From NCBI RefSeq assembly GCF_011326755.1, contig NZ_JAAOIE010000002.1, positions 1-64,000 of the forward strand: a stretch of 64,000 bases of DNA, written 5' to 3'. Positions within the stretch are counted from its first letter, which is position 1, and every line of letters starts with the position of its first letter. The stretch comes from Cochlodiniinecator piscidefendens (GTDB lineage Bacteria; Pseudomonadota; Alphaproteobacteria; Rhodobacterales; Rhodobacteraceae). Shown piece by piece: positions 54,050 to 63,423 of this stretch. The position numbers and the translations under genes were made by a program. The notes under the pieces were generated by a model. It ran no database searches. It was not told the origin of the DNA and saw only the letters and a list, made by a program, of their open reading frames with translations.

Positions 54050-55810
54050 TCACTCGGCTGCTTCGGTCTCATCATTCAATATGGGAAGCTGAACTTCAAA
54101 TACAGCCCCCTGCGCGGCGTTCCTTGCGGTCAGTCGCCCCCCTAGGTCGTTCACGATCCCCGAAGAAATAGCAAGCCCTAGCCCAACCCCATCACCGGGC
54201 AATTTTGTCGTATAAAAGGGCTCAAACAGATTATCGAGGTCTTCGATCCCACTACCGTTGTCACGCACCATCAATGTGGCCGTTTCACCCGCTGACAGTA
54301 GAATTTCGATCTCAGGCTCTGCCACAGTTTTGGTTGCGTCCAAAGCATTGCGAAACAGGTTGATAATCACCTGTTCAAACCGCAACCGATCCGCCATCAC
54401 AATCACCGGTTCACGGGGCAATGTCGTCACGACTGACACCTGTCGCTGCTTAAGCTGGGGTTCCATCATTGCAATCGAAGAATTAACCGCAAGCCTTGCG
54501 TCTATGGGCTCAAACGCATCTCCGCCTTTGCGTGCATAGCTTTTCAACTGCTTGGTAATGGCCCCCATACGCCCCAGCAAATCATCGATCCGATGGAAGG
54601 ACGCCATGGCCTCCTCTGGTCGTTTGCGTTGCAATAATAACTTTGCCCCAGCGAGGTAGGTTTTCATCGCAGCAAGCGGTTGATTAAGCTCATGACTGAC
54701 CGCTGCGGACATCTCCCCCAAGGCGGCTAATTTCGAGCTTTGCGCAAGGGTTTGTTCGGCAACTTCGAGGTTCTTTTCCACCTTTTCACGTTCGGCAATT
54801 TCCCGCTGCAATCGCGCATTCAAGGCGCGCAGATCGGCAGACTCTCGCTGAAAAATCAAAGATCTCAGTAAAACCCGCCGCGACAAAAGATAAAAGGTCA
54901 GCGCCAAGAGCATGGCAAACCCCATAATTTCAAGCGCAAGCACACCGTTCACACGTTCGCGTACCGATGCAAAAGTCGTGAAAGACGTCATTCGCCACCC
55001 CTGAAACGGGATACGCGTTTCCAACCGCATCACGGCCTCGCCTTGGAAATATGCGTCAGGCGGCAAAACAGTCCAATCAGCGGTGGCCTGAAAGGCGCGC
55101 CCAATTGCAGACGGAGGCGACGTTTCCTCAAGCGCTTGCTCTTCCATCAGCCCGACCCAACTTGGTTCGGTGGCTAATATGATCTGTCCTTCACTGCTGG
55201 TCACCAAAACAGCATCCGCAATACCAGACCATGATTGTTCGAACTTGCGTAAATCCACACCGACAACGATCACACCAATACCGCGACCATTGCCTTCTAA
55301 TTTGCGTGAATAATTAAAAACGTTGCCGCCGGCGTCATTTTGCCCTGTGGTGAAAACTGTGTCGTTTGACCGAATAGCCTCGATGAAAGAATGTTCGTTA
55401 CGCATGTTTGCGCCGATAACATTGCGATCCGTTGCGGCAACCACCCGCCCCCCTTCATCCAAGAGCATAAGAGAAGCCGCATCGATTTCTTCGATAAAAG
55501 AAATCAACCGCTGCGTTGTTTGTGAATAATCACCTGAATTCAGCGCACCAATCAGTGCGGGATCGCGGGCCAGTAATTGCGGCACAATCGCACTGCGGCG
55601 CAACTCGCTCATCAGGTTACCAGAATATAGCGCAAGCCGCAGCTCTGCCCGATTCCGGGTGGTTTCGGTAAAACGCTCGGTCAAAAGCAAATTCGTGAAC
55701 CAGACCACCGTGATAGCGGCCAGAATCAAAACACCAACAACAGCGCGCAATCGCCACGATAACCGAGGCGTAGAAGGGGTTGTTGGGTTAAAAGGGTCAG
55801 AGACAGACAT
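54050..55810 (-). CDS. dctB: DctB-type sensor histidine kinase
   Basis: This 586-residue inner-membrane kinase has TM1 at about residues 24-46, a long periplasmic sensor of tandem PAS-like (Cache) type (about 47-285, 'RVVAATDRNVIGANMRNEHS'), TM2 at about 290-310 and a coiled coil. The DHp domain holds the H box 'SHELNQPLAAMKTYLAGAKL', and a HATPase domain follows ('VIINLFRNALDATK', 'VRDNGSGIEDLDNLFEPFYT', 'GVGLGLAISSGIVNDLGG'). DctB senses C4-dicarboxylates. No dicarboxylate transporter gene is visible nearby, so the ligand is uncertain. It ends 8 bp before the regulator gene. Confidence 0.88.
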   Translation of the reverse strand: MSVSDPFNPTTPSTPRLSWRLRAVVGVLILAAITVVWFTNLLLTERFTETTRNRAELRLALYSGNLMSELRRSAIVPQLLARDPALIGALNSGDYSQTTQRLISFIEEIDAASLMLLDEGGRVVAATDRNVIGANMRNEHSFIEAIRSNDTVFTTGQNDAGGNVFNYSRKLEGNGRGIGVIVVGVDLRKFEQSWSGIADAVLVTSSEGQIILATEPSWVGLMEEQALEETSPPSAIGRAFQATADWTVLPPDAYFQGEAVMRLETRIPFQGWRMTSFTTFASVRERVNGVLALEIMGFAMLLALTFYLLSRRVLLRSLIFQRESADLRALNARLQREIAEREKVEKNLEVAEQTLAQSSKLAALGEMSAAVSHELNQPLAAMKTYLAGAKLLLQRKRPEEAMASFHRIDDLLGRMGAITKQLKSYARKGGDAFEPIDARLAVNSSIAMMEPQLKQRQVSVVTTLPREPVIVMADRLRFEQVIINLFRNALDATKTVAEPEIEILLSAGETATLMVRDNGSGIEDLDNLFEPFYTTKLPGDGVGLGLAISSGIVNDLGGRLTARNAAQGAVFEVQLPILNDETEAAE

Positions 55811-55854
55811 AAGCCGATTTTAGGCTGCCTGCCTCTGACGCTCAAGCGTATTGA

Positions 55855-56523
55855 TTACGCAGATACAACTGTATCAACCAGCGCGCGGAAAAGCGCCGTT
55901 CCGTCGGTGCCACCGTGGTTTTCGTCAGCTGCACGCTCAGGGTGCGGCATCATACCTAGAACACGACGGTTTTCGCTGAGGATCCCCGCGATGTCCGCAA
56001 CGGAACCATTCGGGTTATCACCATAAGTAAAGGCCACGCGATCTTCGCCCTGAAGGCGTGCAACCGTGTCTGCATCAGCGTTATAATTGCCGTCATGGTG
56101 GGCAATTGGCACAGTGATGCTCTGACCTTGAGTGTAATTCTGCGTAAAGGCACTGTCAGTGGTCTGAACTGTCAGAGGAACCTGACGGCAGATGTACTTC
56201 AAACCCGCATTGCGCAACAATGCGCCCGGCAGCAGGCCCGTTTCAGCCAAAATCTGAAATCCATTACAAACGCCAAAGACATAACCGCCTTTGTTTGCGA
56301 AATCGACAACCGAGCGGCAGATAGGGCTTTGGGCTGCGATTGCACCGCAACGCAAATAGTCACCAAAGGAAAACCCGCCTGGAACGCCGACGAAATCAAT
56401 GCCTTCTGGCAATGACGTGTCCTTGTGCCAGACCATTTGCACATCAGCGCCGGCCTCTTTCAATGCTACCGCAAGATCGCGGTCGCAGTTTGATCCGGGG
56501 AAAACAACAACCGCTGCGCGCAT
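55855..56523 (-). CDS. purQ: Phosphoribosylformylglycinamidine synthase subunit PurQ
   Basis: The 222-residue class I glutamine amidotransferase subunit supplies ammonia to PurL for FGAM synthesis. The nucleophile Cys is in '[15 protein letters not shown]' (about Cys84), and His/Glu lie in '[15 protein letters not shown]'. The start overlaps the purS stop (TAATG) and uses the GGAG site within purS. Confidence 0.96.
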   Translation of the reverse strand: MRAAVVVFPGSNCDRDLAVALKEAGADVQMVWHKDTSLPEGIDFVGVPGGFSFGDYLRCGAIAAQSPICRSVVDFANKGGYVFGVCNGFQILAETGLLPGALLRNAGLKYICRQVPLTVQTTDSAFTQNYTQGQSITVPIAHHDGNYNADADTVARLQGEDRVAFTYGDNPNGSVADIAGILSENRRVLGMMPHPERAADENHGGTDGTALFRALVDTVVSA

Positions 56524-56762
56524 TACGCGATCTCCACTGAATAGCTTTCAATCACTGTATTAGCGAGAAGTTTCTCACACATTTCAGTGACTTGCGCTTC
56601 GGCTTTCGCGTGATCAGTTTCGGCTAGGTCCAGTTCAATCACTTTACCTTGGCGTACACCTTCGACGCCATCAAAACCAAGAGACCCCAACGCATGACGC
56701 ACTGCTGCGCCTTGTGGGTCCAGAACACCGTTTTTCAACATTACATGAACGCGGGCTTTCAT
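56523..56762 (-). CDS. purS: Phosphoribosylformylglycinamidine synthase subunit PurS
   Basis: This 79-residue protein bridges PurQ and the small type of PurL: '[20 protein letters not shown]' and '[17 protein letters not shown]' are typical. AGGA precedes the ATG. purC-purS-purQ are consecutive and co-directional (12 bp and overlap). Confidence 0.96.
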   Translation of the reverse strand: MKARVHVMLKNGVLDPQGAAVRHALGSLGFDGVEGVRQGKVIELDLAETDHAKAEAQVTEMCEKLLANTVIESYSVEIA

Positions 56763-56773
56763 CGGGGCAATCC

Positions 56774-57535
56774 TTAGTTGATGATTTCAGGTTTAGGTGC
56801 GTGTGTCACATTCGAAGGCATAACCCCCAAACGACGTGCAACTTCTGTATAGGCGTCGGTCAGGCTCCCAAGGTCACGGCGGAACACGTCTTTATCCAGT
56901 TTTTGACCGGATTCGATATCCCACAGGCGGCAGCTGTCTGGGCTAATTTCATCGGCAACGATCAAACGCATGAAATCGTCTTCCCAAACACGTCCAATTT
57001 CAATTTTGAAATCAACGAGCTTGATACCAACGCCATACATCACACCAGACAAGTAATCGTTTACCCGCAATGCAATGGCAACGATATCATCTAAATCCTG
57101 CTGAGAGGCCCAACCAAACGCAACGATATATTCTTCAGGAACCAGCGGGTCACCCAAAGCGTCATCTTTATAAGAAAATTCAACGATAGGGCGCGGCAAC
57201 GGTGTGCCTTCTTCCATGCCCAAACGTTTCGCCATAGATCCAGCAGCAACATTGCGCACGATAACCTCAAGCGGAATAATCTCACATGCACGGATAAGCT
57301 GCTCACGCATATTCAACCGCTTGATAAAGTGGTTGTGCACACCAAGTTGCGTCAAACCAGTCATGAAAAATTCGCTCAGACGGTTGTTCAACACGCCTTT
57401 GCCATCAATCACGTCTTTTTTCTCAGCATTAAACGCAGTTGCGTCGTCCTTAAAATATTGAACCAGGGTGCCTTGCTCAGGGCCTTCGTAAAGAACCTTT
57501 GCTTTGCCTTCGTACAGTTTATTACGACGTGCCAT
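56774..57535 (-). CDS. purC: SAICAR synthase PurC
   Basis: PurC joins CAIR and aspartate in purine synthesis. The 253-residue protein has the N-terminal '[20 protein letters not shown]', '[20 protein letters not shown]' and '[20 protein letters not shown]' signatures. GGAG precedes the ATG. It is the first gene of the purCSQ group and is divergent from the DUF1476 gene across a 186-bp gap. Confidence 0.97.
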   Translation of the reverse strand: MARRNKLYEGKAKVLYEGPEQGTLVQYFKDDATAFNAEKKDVIDGKGVLNNRLSEFFMTGLTQLGVHNHFIKRLNMREQLIRACEIIPLEVIVRNVAAGSMAKRLGMEEGTPLPRPIVEFSYKDDALGDPLVPEEYIVAFGWASQQDLDDIVAIALRVNDYLSGVMYGVGIKLVDFKIEIGRVWEDDFMRLIVADEISPDSCRLWDIESGQKLDKDVFRRDLGSLTDAYTEVARRLGVMPSNVTHAPKPEIIN

Positions 57536-57721
57536 GGGGTCTCCAGCGTCAAAAGGGGGATGAGTCCCCCGATAAGTTACGCGCCCTATAGGACATCAAA
57601 GCCCGCGTCGCAAGGATTGCGATGAAAAATAGGGACATTCTGTCACCACGTTCCCCTTGCACAGCGCGGCTTGGGTTGCCATATCTTGTGTAACACTTGA
57701 TCAAAAAATTACGAGGCTCCT

Positions 57722-58030
57722 ATGACAACATTCGATGATCGCGAAAACGCATTTGAAAACAAATTCGCACATGACGCGGAAATGCAATTCAAAGCCGAAG
57801 CACGCTGCAACAAGCTTCTTGGACTTTGGGCTGCTGAATTGCTGGGCAATACTGATGCCGATGCTTATGCGCTGACCGTGATCAAAGCTGATTTCGAAGA
57901 AGCAGGTCATGAGGACGTTATTCGCAAAGTTGCCGGTGATCTTGAGGGCAAAGCCACTGCTGATGAAATTCGCGCCAAGCGCGCTGAGTTGCTCGCAGTT
58001 GCACAAAAACAGCTGATGTCAGAAGCATAA
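57722..58030 (+). CDS. DUF1476 protein (F1-ATPase zeta-type inhibitor)
   Basis: This 102-residue helical protein starts 'MTTFDDRENAFENKFAHDAE' and continues 'FKAEARCNKLLGLWAAELLG', the DUF1476 pattern. In Paracoccus denitrificans a member of this family is the zeta subunit that inhibits ATP hydrolysis by F1. The N-terminal region is the inhibitory helix there. GAGG precedes the ATG and a strong terminator follows, so the gene is monocistronic. Confidence 0.9.
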   Translation: MTTFDDRENAFENKFAHDAEMQFKAEARCNKLLGLWAAELLGNTDADAYALTVIKADFEEAGHEDVIRKVAGDLEGKATADEIRAKRAELLAVAQKQLMSEA

Positions 58031-58060
58031 GCTTCGGAAAATAAGCGATTACACCCATGC

Positions 58061-58098
58061 AAAGCGGCGTTTGGACCCCCAAACGCCGCTTTCTTTTT
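58061..58098 (+). terminator. Terminator after the DUF1476 gene
   Basis: AAAGCGGCGTTTG-GACCCC-CAAACGCCGCTTT forms a perfect 13-bp stem with a 6-nt loop, followed by CTTTTT. Confidence 0.95.
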
Positions 58099-58173
58099 GT
58101 TCAATTTTATCTGTTAACGATGAGGTAAATACAAATCCCTACCCCTTAAAGACATGTGTGAGTGGGGGTACTA

Positions 58174-60105
58174 ATGCAACAAGAGACCGAAAAAGCAGAA
58201 ACAGATCTAAAACAATCGCAGGCCATTCGGTTTGCAACAAAACAAATCATACCGCTGTCCATTGCGACGGTTTTGGTGTGGATGTTTATGGATCAAATCC
58301 GCAGTCTTGATCTGCATGAAATCCAATCTACCATTCTGTCCGTTTCTGTCTTTTCTTGGATTGCCGCCGCAATAACGACGGTCGTCAGTTTTTGGGCCGT
58401 TGGCCAATATGATGCGACGGTTCATAAAATGTTAGGCACCAAGGTTCCCTGCGCGCGCGCACGCAGGTCTGGCATTATGTCGATCGCGATTTCGCAAACA
58501 ACTGGCGCTGGTGTTGTCACTGGGGGCTTAGCCCGTTGGCGGCTATTGCCAGAGCTTTCCTTATGGCAATGCACGCAGATTTCAATTGCTGTTGCGCTTA
58601 CCTTTCTGGGCGGTTGGGCGGTCATTACCGCCGTTGTTTTGCTTTTGTTTCCCGTAGCAACCCAAGTCAGTCTGTATCTGGCGATCATTCCTATCATTGG
58701 CCTCATCGCTACTTTGGCAGGTTCCATACTACAGCCGCAATTTACGATTTTTGGCCAACGGTTGAACTGGCCTCCGGTTATGGCAGTACTCAGTATTCTC
58801 GCGTTGGTGTTGATTGATACGATTGCAGCGGCTGCTACCCTGTTTGTCTTAATGCCGGATGGGGTTGCCCTTAGCTTTCAGATGATGTTTCCCATCTTTT
58901 TGCTGGCGTTTGGTGCAGGTCTGCTCGCGGGGACACCTGGTGGGATTGGCCCGTTTGAGATCACGATGGTCGCTTGCCTTCCATTCGTCGATCAAGAAGC
59001 GCTTCTGGGGGCCATCTGCGCCTATCGCATACTTTATTACGCGATCCCCGCTGTTATTGGGGCTGCCTTTCTAATTTGGCCTCCGACGGCCAAGGAAACG
59101 CCAACCGCTTTGCCTGAGCAAACATCCTTTCCAGATGCGCCAAACCTGCCCCAAGATATCGAAACATTGATCGCACAAGCCCCGCGCGCAGAGGCAAACC
59201 TTCTGCGTCAAGGCGACAAAGAAATCTTATTCTCGGAAAACGGCCAAACCGCGTTGGTTGTTGCGCAATCCGCACAAAGCCTGATTGCGGTATCCGACCC
59301 TCTTTTGGTTAGTAACACCGATCACGCGATAGACACCCTCATAAATGGTGCACAACATCTGCATCGCATCCCTGCCCTTTATAAGTGTGGTATTGATTTG
59401 GCCCAAGCCGCCGCGCGCGCTGGGTTTTATCAAATCCCAATTGCACAAGAGGCCTGGATAGCGCCCGCAACTTACACCGTAGATACACCTCGCCACAAAA
59501 CGCTTCGTCGCAAACTGCGCTTGGCCCAAAAAGCAGGCGTAGAGTTATGTCGCACCAACCATCCCCCTTTTGAGGAAATGAGAGATATCTCCAACCATTG
59601 GCGCACCCGCAACAATGGGGAACGCGGATTTTCGATGGGTGTCTTTGATCCTGCTTACATTTGCAAACAAGAACTCTTTTTGGCCTATGCGCAAAACACC
59701 TTGGCCGGGTTTGCCACATTCAGCCGCAGTCAAACGGAATGGACATTAGATATCATTCGCGCCGGGGAAAACGCCCCAGATGGGACAATGCACTTTTTAA
59801 TTCATAGCGCGCTAGAACTTGCCAAAGCGCACAACTTACAGCGCGTTTCTTTAGCCTCAGTTGCGCATCCTAACCCTATGCCACGCTTTCCAACACTTGG
59901 TGAAATGCTCGCTAAAAAGTCAGGGCGATCTGGGCTGTTACAATTTAAACAAAGTTTCGCACCCGAATGGGAAACTCTGTATTTTTGCGCCCCGAGCGCA
60001 ATCTCTGCCGCGCTGAGTGCCACAGACATCATGCGCGAAATCTGTTCACCGCGCCCAATACGGTTTCAATCGACCGTAGATGCGCCGATTTCATGTAGAT
60101 TATGA
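58174..60105 (+). CDS. MprF-like membrane protein with C-terminal DUF2156 domain
   Basis: The 643-residue protein has about eight transmembrane helices (residues 20-310: 'FWAVGQYDATVHKMLGTKVP', 'LLAGTPGGIGPFEITMVACL') and a cytoplasmic GNAT-like DUF2156 domain (about 330-620: 'VVAQSAQSLIAVSDPLLV', 'RRKLRLAQKAGVELC'). This is the architecture of MprF/LpiA aminoacyl-phosphatidylglycerol synthases and of uncharacterised relatives. If it is an MprF, it would add an aminoacyl group to a membrane lipid and change surface charge. The start at 58174 uses GGGGG upstream. Substrate unproven. Confidence 0.82.
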   Translation: MQQETEKAETDLKQSQAIRFATKQIIPLSIATVLVWMFMDQIRSLDLHEIQSTILSVSVFSWIAAAITTVVSFWAVGQYDATVHKMLGTKVPCARARRSGIMSIAISQTTGAGVVTGGLARWRLLPELSLWQCTQISIAVALTFLGGWAVITAVVLLLFPVATQVSLYLAIIPIIGLIATLAGSILQPQFTIFGQRLNWPPVMAVLSILALVLIDTIAAAATLFVLMPDGVALSFQMMFPIFLLAFGAGLLAGTPGGIGPFEITMVACLPFVDQEALLGAICAYRILYYAIPAVIGAAFLIWPPTAKETPTALPEQTSFPDAPNLPQDIETLIAQAPRAEANLLRQGDKEILFSENGQTALVVAQSAQSLIAVSDPLLVSNTDHAIDTLINGAQHLHRIPALYKCGIDLAQAAARAGFYQIPIAQEAWIAPATYTVDTPRHKTLRRKLRLAQKAGVELCRTNHPPFEEMRDISNHWRTRNNGERGFSMGVFDPAYICKQELFLAYAQNTLAGFATFSRSQTEWTLDIIRAGENAPDGTMHFLIHSALELAKAHNLQRVSLASVAHPNPMPRFPTLGEMLAKKSGRSGLLQFKQSFAPEWETLYFCAPSAISAALSATDIMREICSPRPIRFQSTVDAPISCRL

Positions 60106-60186
60106 AAAAAATAAATTTGCTATACTGTGTCAGCCATGGCATTTCGCGTGTGCCCGGACTCGGGCCTGTTAGAAGGAAAAAATAAC

Positions 60187-61203
60187 ATGGCGGACGCACT
60201 GACCAAACTCTTGCAAGACCACGATTGGTTGATGGCAGATGGCGCAACAGGAACCACATTATTCAATATGGGCCTGCAATCTGGCGACGCGCCCGAGCTG
60301 TGGAACGCTGACAAACCCGACAATATTCGCCAGCTTTACCAAGGTGCGGTGGATGCAGGCAGTGATATTTTCCTGACGAATACATTCGGTGGAAACGCTT
60401 CCCGCTTAAAGCTCCACAATGCACAAAACCGTGTGGGTGAGCTCAACCGCTTGGCCGTTGAAATTGGCCGCGACGTTGCCGATGCCTCTGGTCGCACAGT
60501 TGTTGTTGCTGGTTCTGTTGGCCCAACCGGTGAAATCATGGTGCCGATGGGCAGCCTAACCCACGAAATTGCTGTGGAAATGTTTCACGAACAGGCCGTC
60601 GCCCTAAAAGAAGGCGGCGCAGATGTTCTGTGGGTTGAAACCATTTCTGCCCCCGAAGAATACAAAGCTGCCGCCGAAGCCTTTGCTTTGGCAGGGATGC
60701 CATGGTGTGGCACCATGAGCTTTGACACATCTGGCCGTACCATGATGGGCACAACTTCTGCTGATATGGTCAAGCTGGTTGACGGCATTGAGAACGCTCC
60801 GCTTGCCTTTGGCGCAAACTGTGGCGTGGGTGCTCCTGATCTTTTGCGTACGATTCTTGGATTTGCAGCGCACGGGACAGAAACGCCGATTATTTCCAAG
60901 GGCAACGCTGGAATCCCCAAATTCCACGACGGTCACATCCACTATGATGGCACCCCTGAATTGATGGCAGATTACGCCGTTCTAGCCCGAGACAGTGGGG
61001 CACGTATTATTGGCGGTTGCTGTGGCACAACCACCGACCACCTGAAGGCCATGCGCGAAGCGCTCGAATCTCGCCCAACAGGCGGTCGTCCAACTCTGGA
61101 TGATATTGCGCAAAAACTTGGTGGATTTTCATCCTCTACGGACGGCACAGGTGACAACGAACCTCAGGCACGTAAAACCAAACGTCGTTCACGGGCCGAA
61201 TAA
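60187..61203 (+). CDS. bmt: Homocysteine S-methyltransferase (betaine-homocysteine type)
   Basis: The 338-residue zinc methyltransferase has 'LMADGATGTTLFNMGLQSG' at the start, 'NTFGGNASRL', 'AFGANCGVGAPDL' (first zinc Cys) and 'IIGGCCGTTTDHLKAM' (Cys-Cys pair). AAGGA before the ATG at 60187 decides the start; the 60127 ATG lies at the promoter. A TATACT box is at 60121-60126, and a hairpin GCCCG-GACT-CGGGC (60152-60165) sits just before the ribosome binding site. It is followed by a corrinoid-protein gene, so it may act with that protein as the homocysteine half of a split methionine synthase instead of, or besides, using betaine. Confidence 0.9.
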   Translation: MADALTKLLQDHDWLMADGATGTTLFNMGLQSGDAPELWNADKPDNIRQLYQGAVDAGSDIFLTNTFGGNASRLKLHNAQNRVGELNRLAVEIGRDVADASGRTVVVAGSVGPTGEIMVPMGSLTHEIAVEMFHEQAVALKEGGADVLWVETISAPEEYKAAAEAFALAGMPWCGTMSFDTSGRTMMGTTSADMVKLVDGIENAPLAFGANCGVGAPDLLRTILGFAAHGTETPIISKGNAGIPKFHDGHIHYDGTPELMADYAVLARDSGARIIGGCCGTTTDHLKAMREALESRPTGGRPTLDDIAQKLGGFSSSTDGTGDNEPQARKTKRRSRAE

Positions 61204-61312
61204 GTCGGAACAGACTTGAACGATGTCGCAATCGGCCAAGTGAATCTGCTGTTAATCGGCGATTGATAATTTAAAGACGCCGCGCTTTGCGCCAGAACTA
61301 GGGAATCTACCT

Positions 61313-62014
61313 ATGTCCGAAGAAGAAGACATCATCCTGTCCGAACTCCCCGATGACGAGCTCGTTTTGCAGATGCACGACGACCTTTATGACGGTTTGA
61401 AAGAAGAGATTGAAGAAGGTGTTCATATCCTTCTTGGTCGTGGCTGGCAGCCTTACGAAGTTCTGACAACTGCACTTGTTGCTGGTATGACCATCGTTGG
61501 TAAAGACTTCCGCGATGGCATCCTTTTCGTCCCTGAGGTTCTCTTGGCTGCGAACGCTATGAAAGCGGGCATGTTCATCTTGAAACCGCTCCTTGCTGAA
61601 ACTGGCGCGCCACAAGTTGGCAAAATGGTCATCGGCACTGTAAAAGGCGACATCCACGATATCGGCAAAAACCTTGTTGGTATGATGATGGAAGGCGCTG
61701 GTTTTGAAGTAATCGACATGGGCATCAACAACCCTGTTGAAGGCTACCTTGAAGCTCTGGAAACTGAAAAACCAGACATTCTTGGCATGTCCGCGCTCTT
61801 GACCACAACGATGCCATACATGAAAGTCGTTATCGATACCTTGGTCGAAAAAGGCATGCGCGATGACTACATCGTATTGGTTGGTGGCGCACCGCTGAAC
61901 GAAGAGTTCGGCAAAGCCATTGGTGCTGACGCTTATTGCCGTGATGCAGCTGTTGCTGTTGAAACTGCAAAAGAATTCATGGCACGCAAGCACAATCAGG
62001 GCGCAACAACCTAA
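61313..62014 (+). CDS. Corrinoid (B12-binding) methyl-carrier protein
   Basis: The 233-residue protein has an N-terminal helical cap (about residues 1-90) and a B12-binding Rossmann domain with the lower-axial-ligand motif 'KGDIHDIGKNLVGMMMEG' (His about 118) and 'VDTLVEKGM' / 'VLVGGAPLNEEFGKAIGADA'. It resembles MtbC/MetH cobalamin modules. It carries methyl groups between partner proteins. The partners here are probably the adjacent homocysteine methyltransferase and a pterin-binding protein encoded elsewhere. AGGGA precedes the ATG. A long-stem terminator follows at once. Confidence 0.92.
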   Translation: MSEEEDIILSELPDDELVLQMHDDLYDGLKEEIEEGVHILLGRGWQPYEVLTTALVAGMTIVGKDFRDGILFVPEVLLAANAMKAGMFILKPLLAETGAPQVGKMVIGTVKGDIHDIGKNLVGMMMEGAGFEVIDMGINNPVEGYLEALETEKPDILGMSALLTTTMPYMKVVIDTLVEKGMRDDYIVLVGGAPLNEEFGKAIGADAYCRDAAVAVETAKEFMARKHNQGATT

Positions 62015-62037
62015 GGCTTTCACCTCTGAAAGTTTCG

Positions 62038-62071
62038 GGGCCCTGCGGTGCATAACTGCGGGGCCCTTTTT
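62038..62071 (+). terminator. Terminator after the corrinoid-protein gene
   Basis: A 12-bp stem (62038-62049 with 62055-62066, two G-T wobbles) starts with GGGCCC, has a 5-nt loop and is followed by five T residues. Confidence 0.85.
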
Positions 62072-62086
62072 ATATCGGAGAACGAA

Positions 62087-62239
62087 ATGCCACTTCAAAC
62101 ACTTCTCATTATCATAGTTGCCGTTATAGCTGCCGGCGCTGTCACTTTTTGGCTTATGGGATCTGTTGCGATGAGCGGTCTTTCCGCTTTGGTCATTCTT
62201 ACAATGCTGCTGCGCATCATGGGACGCCCCAAAACATGA
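62087..62239 (+). CDS. Small membrane protein, 50 residues
   Basis: A GGAG site 7 nt before the ATG and an ATGA overlap with the DUF1638 gene make this small gene likely real. The product is 'MPLQTLLIIIVAVIAAGAVT' continuing as one or two transmembrane helices and ending in a basic tail 'LLRIMGRPKT'. It resembles no family I know. It may be translationally coupled with DUF1638. Confidence 0.65.
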   Translation: MPLQTLLIIIVAVIAAGAVTFWLMGSVAMSGLSALVILTMLLRIMGRPKT

Positions 62240-62877
62240 CAGATATCTCAGATCAGGAATTGGCCGAAAATGGGCTCGATCTTAGCACAGCAAAGGGTCG
62301 CATATTAGTCTTAGCCTGTGGTGCGCTCGCGCGGGAAATTCTCGCCATTCAAAAGGCGAGCAATCTTAACCACATGGACCTGACCTGTTTGCCTGCAAAT
62401 TACCACCTCTACCCTGATAAAATCCCAGCCGCAGTTGAAGAGGCCGTCGTAAAACATCAAACAAATTACGATGTAATATTCGTGGCTTATGCCGATTGTG
62501 GCACTGGCGGATTACTGCAAAGCAAATGCGACGAACTCGGGGTTAAAATGATCGCAGGGCCGCATTGCTATTCATTTTTTGAAGGCAATGATGTCTTTGC
62601 GCAAAAAGCAGATGACGAATTCACCTGTTTTTATTTAACCGATTTTCTCGTGCGCCAATTTGATGCTTTTATCTGGAAACCCATGGGCTTAGATCGCCAT
62701 CCTGATCTGCGCGATATGTATTTTGGCAACTACACAAAACTGATCTATCAAGCCCAAACAAACGATCCAGCCCTCGACGCCAAAGCCGAAGACTGCGCGG
62801 CAAGACTTGGCCTTGCGTATGAACGTCGCTTTACGGGCTACGGTGATCTAGAAACAGTCCTGCGCGCCGAGGCTTAA
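62236..62877 (+). CDS. DUF1638 protein (corrinoid-pathway-associated)
   Basis: The 213-residue protein starts 'MTDISDQELAENGLDL' and contains 'RILVLACGALAREILAIQ', 'CLPANYHLYPDKIPAAVEEA' and 'VAYADCGTGG', the DUF1638 signature with conserved cysteines. In many genomes these genes neighbour corrinoid methyltransferase genes. The start at 62236 overlaps the small membrane protein gene. From memory, genetic screens in Phaeobacter inhibens suggested DUF1638-type and split MetH components act together; treat as unverified. The 3' end overlaps the convergent sufE gene by 4 bp. Confidence 0.88.
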   Translation: MTDISDQELAENGLDLSTAKGRILVLACGALAREILAIQKASNLNHMDLTCLPANYHLYPDKIPAAVEEAVVKHQTNYDVIFVAYADCGTGGLLQSKCDELGVKMIAGPHCYSFFEGNDVFAQKADDEFTCFYLTDFLVRQFDAFIWKPMGLDRHPDLRDMYFGNYTKLIYQAQTNDPALDAKAEDCAARLGLAYERRFTGYGDLETVLRAEA

Positions 62878-63296
62878 TGCGCCTCTGCGGATACTTTACG
62901 AATGCGCTCGACCATTGCACGTACCCCGTTGGAACGCTGCGATGACAGGTGTTCATCAAGCCCCAAGCGGGCAAGTTCAACCGGCGCATCGACCTTCATA
63001 ACCTCAGATACGGTCAACCCAGCGTATAGGGCATGCAGCACCGCAATCAGGCCGCGCACAATCATTGCATCGCTTTCACCAGAGAACTGAAAAACCGCAT
63101 CCGGCCCCTGCCCTGAAATTTGCGGCAACAGCCACACTTGGCTCGCGCATCCGTCGACTTTGGTCGCAGGCACCTTAAAGGCGTCATCCAATGGCGCCAT
63201 CGCTTTGCCCATGTCGATCACATGGCGATATCGATCTTCCCAATCATCCAGAAACTCAAATGTTTCGACAATCTCTTCAAAAGCCTCAAGCGCCAT
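62874..63296 (-). CDS. sufE: SufE family sulfur acceptor
   Basis: SufE takes persulfide sulfur from SufS during iron-sulfur cluster assembly. The 140-residue protein has the active-site cysteine in 'VDGCASQVWLLPQ' and the C-terminal 'LHALYAGLTVSEVMKVD' helix. The start at 63296 follows AGGAAG; the 63359 ATG has no clear site. No other suf genes are visible here. Confidence 0.92.
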   Translation of the reverse strand: MALEAFEEIVETFEFLDDWEDRYRHVIDMGKAMAPLDDAFKVPATKVDGCASQVWLLPQISGQGPDAVFQFSGESDAMIVRGLIAVLHALYAGLTVSEVMKVDAPVELARLGLDEHLSSQRSNGVRAMVERIRKVSAEAH

Positions 63297-63423
63297 GACA
63301 TCTTCCTTTCGTGTTGACTTCAGGTAGGACGATGGCCGCAAAAGGTAAACCCCTTTCAAAGCGACTTTTCAAATGTCGCGATTTGGGCTAGTCCAGAAGG
63401 AACAGTGCATAAGGACTTAATGA

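Noticed and set aside
58111-58130. TTAA-N7-GTAA resembling a CtrA site before the MprF-like gene.
   Set aside because: One mismatch in an AT-rich spot, no symmetry and no second box; too weak to list.
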